Source: Odiellus spinosus (lineage: Eukaryota > Arthropoda > Arachnida > Opiliones > Phalangiidae). Taken from it: DNA of 64,000 nucleotides. The notes beneath the pieces were generated by a model. It ran no database searches. It was given only the letters and a program-made list of their open reading frames with translations, and was not told the origin of the DNA. Both the position numbers and the translations under genes were made by a program. Where the stretch lies: assembly GCA_963920705.1 (NCBI GenBank), contig OY987233.1, positions 2,842,001 to 2,906,000 of the forward strand, given 5' to 3'. Positions 1-11,600 of the stretch are shown here, in pieces; position 1 is the stretch's first letter, and the number at the start of each line of letters is the position of its first letter.

Positions 1-197
1 GCTTGGCTAAATTGTCTTCCCCCCAACTCCTGTACCTCTCCGCAGAGTGGTGCTTAATCCGTTCACTATTTACACGGCGACTACGGCCGCTAGAGTGTCT
101 CGAATCAGAATCTGACGGTACATTTACCCAGACATTCGCTGATAATATTAAGCTACGGGGGTTGATTACTTTTATGGAATAAAGTGATAGACTTTTG
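1..197 (+). repeat. Family A element, right part, cut by window edge
   Basis: Starts inside the element at the GCTTGGCTA region and ends with the terminal repeat ending GTGATAGACTTTTG. See the full copy at 62538-62913. Confidence 0.85.
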
Positions 198-739
198 GTA
201 AAACTAGCCCTTTATTCATCCTTGAACATTTTTCTACATCACTTGGACTGTTTTAAACAGGCAGTCAGAATTTACTCGCGCCTAGCTATTGTCTAAAAGG
301 TCTGTCCTTTGTATAAAATTGACGTATTCTACCATAGCTCCCTTTGCTTTCGAGCTAGTTCGGGGTCTTAAATCATTTCCTTTCCTGAACGATTGAGAGG
401 AATTTAATAGCTTAATAAATAGAGTTATTTTGAGTAGGGCGGCAAAGGATAACGTAGGAGTTGGGGAGTAGTTTTACATTCAAGTTTCAACCTCTACCTA
501 TACTGATATACAAGAGATTTCAACAAACGGTCATCGGAGAAAGAGAAAATTTAAAAGAAGGCTCAAAAATAATGGGGAGTGCGTGGAAAGGATTATTTTT
601 AAATTTCCTTAGAAACATGAAATGTAATAATATAGCCGAATTTTTAACGAAGCCCTCATTAAGTTTTAAGCAAATCTTCAAAGGGAAGTTGTGTAGATAT
701 TTTATAAAATAAAATAGACACGCGTCAAATAACGTTCTA
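198..739. other. Unexplained intronic DNA
   Basis: AT-rich sequence with an 83-codon open frame (461-712) that resembles nothing I know and has no repeat copy in the window. I see no exon signal. Confidence 0.4.
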
Positions 740-1915
740 ACAGGAGTTAAACCTTAACGTGCAGATAGAAAAAATTAAGTTGAATTTCTAAGTTAAGTAC
801 TTTTACGAAAAAGACCGCGCGAAAGCGATTATTCACTTATACGAGAACGCGCGAGAATCTACTATAGGCTCTATACAATAGAGAAATCACGCGACCATAG
901 TAGAATTGCATGTCTAGATGATAGTAGAGAAAAGATACGGCCATTTCAAGATAGGGGTCATTTTTAAAATTTTGCTCGATTTCTATCAGTGGCGGAATAA
1001 TCTTTAACGAGAGGCCCGTGTCAATTTTGTTATTTTATATTAATCTAAAGAATGTCTTCTTTCTAATTGTGATATCGGTTTAGGCCTAGGTGATAGTAGA
1101 AAAAAGTTACGGCCGTTTCAAGATGGGGGTCATTTTTAGAATTTTGCTCGATTTCTATCAGTGGCGGAGTAATCTTTAACGAGAGGCTCATGTCAACTTT
1201 ATTATTTAAAATTAATCTAATGAATGTCTTCTTTCTAATTGTGATATCGGTTTAGGCCTAGGTGATAGTAGAAAAAAGTTACGGCCGTTTCAAGATGGGG
1301 GTCATTTTTAGAATTTTGCTCGATTTCTATCAGTGGCGGAGTAATCTTTAACGAGAGGCTCATGTCAACTTTATTATTTAAAATTAATCTAATGAATGTC
1401 TTCTTTCTAATTGTGATATCGGTTTAGGCCTAGGTGATAGTAGAAAAAAGTTACGGCCATTTCAAGATGGGGGTCATTTTTAGAATTTTGCTCGATTTCT
1501 ATCAGTGGCGGAGTAATCTTTAACGAGAGGCTCATGTCAACTTTATTATTTAAAATTAATCTAATGAATGTCTTCTTTCTAATTGTGATATCGGTTTAGG
1601 CCTAGGTGATAGTAGAGAAACGTTACGACCATTTTAAGATAGGCTCATGTCCAGTTTATTATTTTAAATTAATCTAGGGAATGTCTTCTTTCTAATGGTG
1701 CTATCGGTTTATGATCGTAGAAAAATTTTATTTTAAAAATTTCTAAAATGGTGATTATAAAATTTGTATTTTTACTGTCGCTGTAATTTTGTTCTATGAA
1801 ATATGTATAGGCCTATATATTTTGAATCTTTTTTTAACGATCTTTCCGATAATGCTACTCAATTTCCATTTGAAGTTCATGAAAATTCCCTGACAGCCTC
1901 ACTTTAAACGAGTCA
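740..1915 (+). repeat. Family I element split by a tandem array
   Basis: The left part (to about 905) carries the GACCGCGCGAAAGCG and ATCACGCGACCATAG blocks seen in the other family I copies. The right part (about 1715-1905) carries the CGATTATAAAATnnnTATTTTTAC and CCGATAATGCTACTCAATTT blocks. The 172-bp array sits between them, where the other copies are continuous. Confidence 0.7.
919..1720 (+). repeat. 172-bp tandem array, about 4.5 units
   Basis: TGATAGTAGA recurs at 919, 1091, 1263, 1435 and 1607, exactly 172 bp apart. Units share GTTACGGCC, CTCGATTTCTATCAGTGGCG and TCTTCTTTCTAATTGTGATA. The three central units are nearly identical and the outer ones are diverged, as expected for unequal exchange. 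A diverged relative is at 50770-51250. Confidence 0.92.
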
Positions 1916-2474
1916 CCAGACAGCCCCTTCAAATGTTTTTTTAAAATAATAATAAAATCGAAGGTTCGAGTTCCCTTCGAAAGAGGCTCAAAAAGACAAA
2001 ATGCAAATGTAAATTGAGATTTTTAGCCGTTGCTTTTGGAAGCTTTTAAAAGTTAGTAATGAATAAAGAGAACCCGAGATTTTGCTCCCCCTCACCCTCT
2101 CTCTTTCACACACTCGTCATTTTTGTTGGTTCTAATGATTTTTCTCCGTTTTCCGAATATGGCAAAGGCTTAGGAGTTTGCCTGAAGTATTTATAGGTTG
2201 TCAAAGAGCGCGAAAGCTTCTAGAAATATTTTTGATTAATCTTTTCTAGTTGGAATTCGGTAGTCGTAATGATTATCGAAGTCGATGCCTTTTCCTGATT
2301 AAATGGAATTCTAACGACGCTTTGGTTTTGACCCGTGTCTGAAACCTCTGAACCTCCGAGCCCAACTAGAATCTGCCTTTATTAAAAACCCTAAGCTATA
2401 TGTTTAGAAAGAAGAAATCTAAGGTGATATAAAAAAAAGCCAGCATTTCCGTTCTAATTCCAAGTTGATGAAGG
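1916..2474. other. Unexplained intronic DNA next to exon g
   Basis: The intron 3' of exon g. No TMTC MGFC exon, no recognised repeat. Confidence 0.4.
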
Positions 2475-2479
2475 CTTAC

Positions 2480-2601
2480 CTGGGTATGTAAAGAACCCTC
2501 TCGGCCACCACGAAACCGACGGTGAAGAACAGATTCGAAGCTGGTAGAAAAGGAAGAATTAGAGTTGCGAGTGATAAAACCAACGCTCGACGATTACGAA
2601 G
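2480..2601 (-). CDS. TMTC1-like: TMTC1-like exon g: [10 protein letters not shown] and [11 protein letters not shown] motifs
   Basis: The 122-bp exon (40 codons plus AG) follows CATTTCTCGTTTCAG and ends at donor AG|GTAAGC. It encodes [20 protein letters not shown] and [20 protein letters not shown], nearly identical in pattern to all TMTC proteins just before the S-MG-[FY]-C block. The split codon is probably Ser. The next exon (MGFC and the last helices, then TPRs) was searched for and not found between 1 and 2474, so the gene continues past the left edge. Confidence 0.93.
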
Positions 2602-5600
2602 CTGAAACGAGAAATGAAAGTTTTGATCAAAAGTATATCACTTTATTCCATAAAAGTAAACAAGGCCCCGTAGCTCAATACTATCAGCAAAGGTCCAGTT
2701 ATAAGTCATAGCCCATCACTTAAAAATAGCCAATAAAGTAATCACCTCTGTCTGGTTCCTCGATATTATGAGTCGGGAGAGAGGGACGGAATTTAGGCGG
2801 GCCGCGCTTGCCTATAATGTCTTCCCCCCCAACTCCGGCTTTCCTCCGCAGAGTGTGTCTTCCTCCGGTCACTATTTACACGGCGACTGCGACCACTAGA
2901 GTGTCTCGAATCAGAATCTGACTGTATGTTTACCCGGACCTTTGCTGATAGTATTAAGCTACGGGGCGTTGAGTGGCGCCGCCACACGAGATCTTTCGCG
3001 CGCTTTCATAAAAAGAATGAAATCGAGATTTTGGGGCGAGGAAATTCGCGCGCTTTTCTCTGAAGATAGAACTACAATTTTGGCGGGAAATATAAATGGC
3101 GCGAAATTAGGCAACTCTACTACTCTGGAAAATTTTAAATTTATGTTAATTTTTTTTAAGTATATTTCGTTTCGATCAGGACTATGTATTATTTCCATTT
3201 GTGTTGGAGGCTTTAAAATTAGAAAAAAAAAAAAAAAAAAAAAAACCTGTAAAAGTGTTGCAACTGTTGAACATCGCGGCTCAGAGTGAAGATGACCTAC
3301 AGGGGCTAAACTTTAACGGTTTTTGAACGTAACGCCTGTAGAAGTGTTCTCCTTGTCGAACAATTATGCTCAAAATGAAGCTTAGCCATTACGTTTGTAA
3401 TATTATTTTAGCGTGCCAATTCCTAAGAATTGAGTGCGGCCTAATTTTGCTAATGAGGAAAAGCTTAGTGCTAATTTTGTTTGTACGAAACAGAATTTTG
3501 GGAATTTTCTACTCATGCCACGCACCACGGGAAAAATGAAAGCGGTATTCTATAATTTAAGAATGGAATTTATCCTTCTCAGAGGGAAGGGAATCTAAAG
3601 TTGATTCATTTTTCAAAAACCCTTTTGAAGTCCCTCTACGTCAAAAGGAAGATGTAAAGAAAAAATTCAAAAGTCTATCACTTTATTCCTTAAAAGTAAA
3701 CAACGCCCCGTAGCTCTATACTATCAGTTAAGGTCCAGTTTTACGTCTAGCTCATCACTTAAAAATAGACAAAAAGTCATCACCCCTGTCTGGATTGAGT
3801 GTTTGGACTCTTCCTCGAAATTTTGAGTCGGGAGAGAGGGACAGAATTTAGGCGGGCAGCGCCTGTCTATATTATCTTCCCCGCAACTCCGGAATTTCTC
3901 CGCAGAGTGTCGCTTGTAAAAATTTAGATAAAAAGTTTTATTTTGGTTCCGTGTAACCTTCCCTTTAATAGCTTCGGTTTCGAGGGGAAATTTGGCCGCT
4001 CTAAAACAAAATTTAAGGTCGCTCTCTCGAAACTCTCTAGACCCGATTATTATAGGTTTTAAAAGGGGAAAAAGCTCTCTAATTACCCTCGCCTACTTCT
4101 ACTAGCCCTCTTTCTTCCTCTACCGCCTCTCTCTTCTAATCAAGTTGGAAGAATTCCAGGGATTCCAATTTTGCCTCTCTCTTTTCCGTCTATTCGCGTC
4201 TCTTCTCCCTTAGATATATATTTTTATTTTCACCCCAAAAGAATGAGAAAGCTGGAATGTAATTTTTGGCGGATTTTCATCCGGTTTCCTCTATTCTCTT
4301 TTTCTCTATACTTCGTTTTCTTGGTGTAGTTTCTGAGAAACACAAGTTTTTTTATGATTTTGGACTATTTTATCTTCTACTATTATTAAATAATAAACTG
4401 AAAACAATTCGGCTCATATCCTGTTATCGTTTAAGGAACGGAACTCGGGATTAAAAAAAATCCGAAAATAAAATAATCCATTTTACGAAGTTAGTTTAAA
4501 GGGAAACTTGGAGCTTAAAACAGAACAGTTTTGAATTTATGTTCGGAATCATGTGCCAAGAAACGTATCGGAATTTTTAGACACGTTTTTGGTGTTTAAA
4601 TTAATTTATGAAGTTTGGTAAAATTTGAATAAAAGTAAATATAAAATCAGGCCAATCATATTATTTCAGCCTTCAACAGTGATAATGTCATAACATTTAA
4701 AGAACAGGCCAGTAATTGATGCCAGGATATTCTTTTAATGCTGTTGAAGGCTGAAATAATATGATTGGCCCGATTTTATATTTACTTTTATTCAAAATTT
4801 TAACAAACTTCTGAAATTAATTTAAACACCAAAAACGTGCCTAAAAATTGTGAAACAATTCTCGAATACGTTTTAGGGCATGATTTTTCCGAAAATAAAT
4901 TCAAAAGCTTCATTTTTATCTCCAAATTTCCCTTTAAACATGATTTACAAGTGTGAATGGGGCCTTGATGATCTTAACACCCACTTCTCTCTTTCCACCC
5001 AGCACACTTCGCAAACCGGAAACCTGGAAACAAATTCCTCTTTACCCAAAGAAATCAATCTGAAAATAGCCAGAGTATCGGGGTTTTGTAAAACCCCTTT
5101 GTTATTCTAAACACGCCGCTTTTGGATTGAGATAGGAAAGGATGGTACTACTTCGCTTTTCCTCTAAGCTCCCTTTCTTCACGCTGCTTCGACGAATAGC
5201 TCAATTAAAGAGAAACAAACAAGGCCGATCAATTGGGCTTCCTTCTCCCCCTCATCGCTACTCGGACCAAGTTTGTAGCGATTAACCCTCGTACTATCCT
5301 GAAGGAACTATAGAGGGAGTGACCGACTGATAATTCTCGAATAGAGACGACTACAGTACAGGGTGTTGACCTAATCCTCATGTCAAGGTTGCCAATTGAC
5401 TCATAAACAAATTTCCATGGGCTATGGTCATTATGGTACAAATATAATGATGAATTATCGCAATTACATTTACACCCGTTGCTATGGGAAAAGCTTCGAG
5501 TCTCGAAGCGCGACGGGAGGGGTTACCGCCTAGTTTGTCTATCTCGTTATAGCTTAGCCAATCAGAATAGGATCATAATGGAAACTACGATCGACATTTC

Positions 5601-8600
5601 TAATAGATCGGCAAGTAAAGAGTGTAACCCCAATGGCGCGCTGTCCCTCATGCAAGTTCTTTTAAGGGATAAGTATATATGGTGTTGAAATTTCTCTTGA
5701 AAAATATTTTCATTTCAATTTTTATTCGATAAATAAATAGAAATTGAAAGATAGAGAGTAAATAAACACTCGGAAATATAGGCTTAGCTGGATTCATGGA
5801 GATCAGCTGAATTTATTCGCGTTGATTGGTTAGCGACCAATGGAATGTTATTCTAAATCTTACGGAGATCTCACCTTAACGACTGGTCTTTGCTCATTGG
5901 TCGCTTGTCCTTCAATTCAAAGAAATTCAGGTGATCTCCATGAATCCATCTAAGCCTAATTTCCGGGTAAGTTTTAAATTGATTTCTAATTTAATATTTC
6001 TTAATCGAAATACCGTCAATAAGTCTAAATACGGCCCTAATTCTTTCTTTTTACCGTTCCTAATTGAAATCGAGATTTTCGAACGGTAGCGACATCTATA
6101 ATCCTTCCTCGTAAACTTACCGAAAATACGCTTTAATCTAGTTAAAATAAAATAGTTAAATTATTACAATTAATACACGTCATATTCAAAATCGTACCTT
6201 TTTGATTAGATAATGTAATTTTTAACATCATAACCAACTTTATTGTTGGGTTAGTTTCAATTCAAGCATAATATAAACAATTTTATTTAACTATCAATAG
6301 GACGCCAATCACAATCAAATTACGCTATTTAAAGAGCTTGGAGTCTATACGAAAATGGTAACGACAATTAAATCTAAACACTGAAGTAGTCGGCGACCCC
6401 TTCTTTTATTCCTCCAAGGTTCTATACCCTACCGACCTGAAACTCTTCTTAGTTTTCTCCCCACCATCTCGGACTGTTAAGGCTATCCACTTTCTATATT
6501 ACCTACCTTGGAAACTTTGCTCGACCTCCAGATAAGAGCCAGGAGCGCCAACGTTGCTAGTAGAGTAGGTAGGTTTCGGGCATCTCCAACCGTTTCAACT
6601 AGAGGAATGGATCCCATTTGCCAGTCGTAAGATAGGAAAATTGGTGATAAGAGAAGTTGGAGATTGAAGAAGACCAAATAGCTGTAGGTTAAGAACCTTG
6701 AAGGGAAGAAACAAAATTAGAGAATATAAATTAGGCGGTTTTGCAGTAAAATCCAAATCGCGTAACTCATTTAAATGATAAGGAAACTTTCGGATTAAAG
6801 AATCAGCGCTATTGTCAGGTAGGCCTGGGCATTTCTCCATAAAACATAAATCAGAGATTTAAAAAAAGAAAAGAAGATTAAAATGAGAATGCAACCTAAC
6901 AAGTGATTTTTAATCGAATCCTTATCGTTTAAATAGGCCTAATCCAACAGTAAAATAATTGCAAACAAATATTAAACTAGAAATAAATTTAAAACTTACT
7001 ATCAAAATAGGCTTAGCTGGATTCATGGAGACCCTGAATTTCTTCGCATTAAAGGGCCAGCGACCAATAAACAAAGGCCCGTCGTTAAGGCGAGATCTCC
7101 ATGAGATTGGTCGCTGGTTCATCAACGCGAAGAAATTCAGGATCTCCATGAATCCAACTAAGCCTAATCCACCTAAATATTAAACTAGTAGAAATTTATT
7201 AAAAAAAAAGGAAAGTAGGCTTAGCTGGATTCATGGAGATTCTGAATTTCTTCGCATTAAAGGGCCAGCGAACAATAAGCAAAGTCCCGTCGTTAAGGCG
7301 AGATCGCCATGAGATTGGTCGCTGGTTCATCAACACGAAGAATTTCAGGATCTCAATGAATCCAGCTAAGCCTATTTTCCGTATTTTAAATTAATCTCAA
7401 TCAGTTTCTCATTGTTTAGCAAATAAAAACTGACGAGTTTCAACGCCATCTACTTTTTTTTTCACAAAACAAAACATTTTACTTCCAAATTAAACTTCAT
7501 CGAAAAACATTCGTTAAGTCGACGCTATAATGGTATCACTTTTATAAGCATTTCATCAAAGAACCTAACATTAAAAGTACAAGCTGCTTAGCTATAAAAT
7601 AAGTCTTTGAAGTTAACATAATAAACCTCTTTGCAGACTTTTTTCAGTTACGTAAAACTAGTTTTGATTCGCAATAGCGTTCATTCTAAGCAGGAAGCGC
7701 CACAGTCAAAGGTGTCTTAGACATATTAAAACGTAGCATTCCAAATTTTATGCCTCTGAGTTGAGGGGTTGTTAAGAAACTTCAAAGTGAAAATGACAAA
7801 AATATAGCTAATTTGTTTTCCGATATATGACGTAGTTTATTTCTGGAACGTAATTAATCTTAATTTTCATACAAAAGGTAATTGACTTGATCTGGATTAA
7901 GTACTTTTACGAAAAAGACCGCGCGAAAGCGACCTTATCACGTGTGCCAGAACGCGCGAGAATCAACTGTATGCTCTTAATGACGTAGATTGCGGGGAAT
8001 TTTCATTTAAAAAAATTTCGAAAATGTCGATTATAAAATATATATTTTTACAGTCATTGTAATTTTTTCTATGACATATGTATATATATTTTCAATCGTT
8101 TTTTAACGATATTTCCGAAAATGCTACTCAATTTATATTCGGAGTTCATGAAATATAGATAACAGCCTTATTTCAAATTGAGGTAAAACTAACATCGCCT
8201 CATTACCCATCTTGTTTCTCTCATAAAATAAGAGGATAAAAAAAAACAATATTATTAATGCGTGAATAAATTAAAAAACAAGTTGGATAATATCTCCCCA
8301 AAAAAATTAAATAATAATCCGAAAAAATACTGAAATAAATCCCTTATTTCTTTTGATGAAAAAAAAAATATATATTTTTATCTTTTTCTAGAAATATTTC
8401 AAATCTCCTAACCCAAAGCTCCTATAGCTAAATAAGTTTCGACTGACTGATTTTTCTAGAGAACACGTCGTAAGGTCTTTTTTCTTCTTCGCGGGGGTAT
8501 AATATTAAAATCAAACTCAGTACGTGCTTCAAACCTCACGTTGAAGAAGAAAAAAAAAAGCTCCAGAGGAAAAAAAAACTTTTCATATATTTTATATCCA

Positions 8601-11600
8601 ACTTTATATAAAAAAAAAATGAAGAGATTGAGGAGAAGAAAAAAATACGATCCAATCTTGAAAATGTTCGATCGTCTGTTAAAACACACATAAAGAAATA
8701 CGGAAGTAACAATGGCGTTATGATATCGAGATTACGTCATCGATAGCAAACAGAATTTACCTTTTTTGGACGGAAAAAAATATCTATTGGAGTTTTTTTC
8801 TTGAACCAATAAAATTGTTAAACTAATAGAGTTATAGATCATATTTTGTATTTTTATTATTAAATTAAACTAAATCTGAATTTAATTAATTATTAGATAA
8901 TATTTCGCTTAAAAATATATTTTTTTCATTGGTGTTAAATTGAGACTTTCCTGAACTACAAATGAAAATTTAAGTACCATTTTCAGGAATGGATAATATC
9001 AAAAGTCTATCACTTCATTCCATGAAAGTATACAACGCCCCGTAGTTTAATACTATCAGCAAAGGTCCGGGTAAATGAACCGACAGATTCTGATTCGAGA
9101 CACTCTAGCGGCCGCAGACGACGCGTAAATAGTGAACGGAGGAAGCGAAAAGTTGGGGGGAGGGAAGACAATATAGCCAAGCGCGGCCCGCCTAAATTCC
9201 GTTCCTCTCTCCCGACTCAAAATATCGAGGAAGAGTCCAAGTCACTAGAGCCAGACAGGGGTGATGACTTTTTTTAGATATTTGTAAGTGATGGGCTTTG
9301 ACGTAAAACTCGGCCTTTGCTGATAGTATTAAACTACGGGGCATTGTTTACTTTTATAGAATTAATTTATAGACTTTTGAATTTAGTAGATCTATCCAAT
9401 CAATAAACGTTCCAGAAACTACTAGCACTCTATCTACTCCCTCTATATTTCCTCCAAGATCTATTCCCTGTAGTTTTCATTACCTGGTCAATATATAAGG
9501 TGAGCAAGCAGCCGGATTGTCCTGATCGGAGAACTGGGGCAGTGATCCGGAGAGCATCCATACTCGAAAAGCTAGCAGACACGCGAGCTGAAAAAAAAAG
9601 AAAGAGAGAAAAAGATATAGATCAGAGAATAGAAAAAATAATTCAACGGAGCGTGTAACTAAGGGCAGTTTGCCCGAGATACGCTTTAAAAAGAAATTCC
9701 AGGGAATAAAGAGACATCGCGAAACATTTCACGCAAACTCTCAATTTATAACGTTAAAAGTAAATCTGGTTATTTGCCTAAGTTAAGAATTTCATTCCCT
9801 CACCGATAATCGTGTTGGAATTGCGACCTTTTCAAAACGCAAACAAGCATTTCTTTCGTGTTTTCTCAAGTGTATTTATTCCTAGACCTAATCATTCTCA
9901 ACTTGGAAAGGTGAAAGAATGGTTACTATGGTAAACGAAAGATTTTCCATAAAAGTAAACAACGCCCCGTAGCTTAATACTATCAGCAAGGTCCGGGTAA
10001 ATGAACCGGCAGATTCTGATTCGAGACACTCTAGCGGCCGCAGTCGCCGTGTAAATAGTGAACGGAGGAAGCGACACTCTGCGGAGAAATACAGGAGTTG
10101 GGAGGGAAGACAATTTAGCAAGGCATGGGCCTCTCTCCCGATTCAAAATATCGAGGAAGAGTCCAAATCACTCGAGCCAGACAGGGGTGATGACTTTTTT
10201 GGCTATTTTTAAGTGAAGGGCTATAACGTATAAGTATTAAGCAACGAGGCGTTGTTTACTTTTATGGAATAAATTGTTAGACTTTTGATATAACTTATAA
10301 TGCTTATATTTATCTGTGTTAAACGTTGGATATACTTGTACTGTTCCTTTAATAAGATTTAACCGATTTTCTAGAGTAAACAATAGATTAATCTTTAATA
10401 CGAAACCATGATCCGGCGCAAAAGTTAAGTGTATACTTTCTAATAATCTTATATTCAAATATATTACTAAAGTTTAATAATTTAAATAATTAATGTTTTA
10501 ATCTCTCTAAAGAAAGATTTTGAAAAATTTGGAATTATATTCTTTCGCTTAGTAAAAGTTACGTGAAATGAACAATATATACAATTTAAAGGGGTTCAAT
10601 ATCTTTAGGTTTGAATTTGCACTATTAAAGTTATTTTATTTTTGAAATTAGACTTGTTACAGTATATTCTCATCTTAATGAAATTAGCCATTTCACGAGC
10701 TATGACGTAGAGCGCACCATTTTCCAACTAATCCCTCCCTTTGTGATTAAATTCGCGAGTTTCCCTGTAAATATACTCAAAAGTCTATCACTTTATTCGA
10801 TAAAAGTAAACTTAAAGTTTAACGTCATAGCTCATCACTTAAAAAAAAAGCCGAGAAAGTCATCACCCCTGTCTGGTTTGAGTGATTTGGACTCTTCCTC
10901 GATATTTTGAGTCGGCAGAGAGGGACGGAATTTAGGCGGGCCGCGCTTGGCTATATTGTTTTCCCTCCCATCTCCGAAATTTCTCCGCAGAGTGTCGCTT
11001 CCTCCGTTCACTATTTACACGGCGACTGCGGCCGCTAGAGTATCTCGAATCAGAATCTGCCGGTGCTTTTACCAGACCCTTTGCTGATAGTATTAAGCTA
11101 CGGGGCGTTGTTTACTTCTATGGAATCAAGTGATAAACTTTTGATATATTTTATAAGGCAGCTTGAAGCGCCATTTTCATTTTTGATGCAGATATCACGG
11201 TTCAGCAACCTCTCTCTCGATCTCGTTTCGTCTTTCCCGGTCGAGTTCGCGTGTGTATATTAGTTTTCTACTTTTATAGGAAACAGAACCGGCCGCTGTT
11301 ATATTGGGGGTGAAATGATATTGCGTGATAGGAAACGGGGGACCCCGATGACTTACTGTGATTTTTATTATTGGATTAATCTCGAGTCTCGCTTGGGAGA
11401 CCCTCAGGGTCTTCGTAATAGGTATTGAGCTTTAGTTCAACCCCCTCTCACTCTTTCTCTCTCTCTCTCTTACAAGTTCAAAAGCGCGTCTACATGGTCC
11501 TGTTGTAGCGAGTAAAATGATTTCTCAAATTTACGAGCATGAAGTGAACGATATCAATTCCATGATACTAAAATAAGTTTGTTCTAAGAAGAGATATCCA

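Noticed and set aside
1961-1985. GGTTCGAGTTCCC, resembling a tRNA T-arm or polymerase III B box
   Set aside because: Stem and loop do not have tRNA geometry and no A box or acceptor stem is found.
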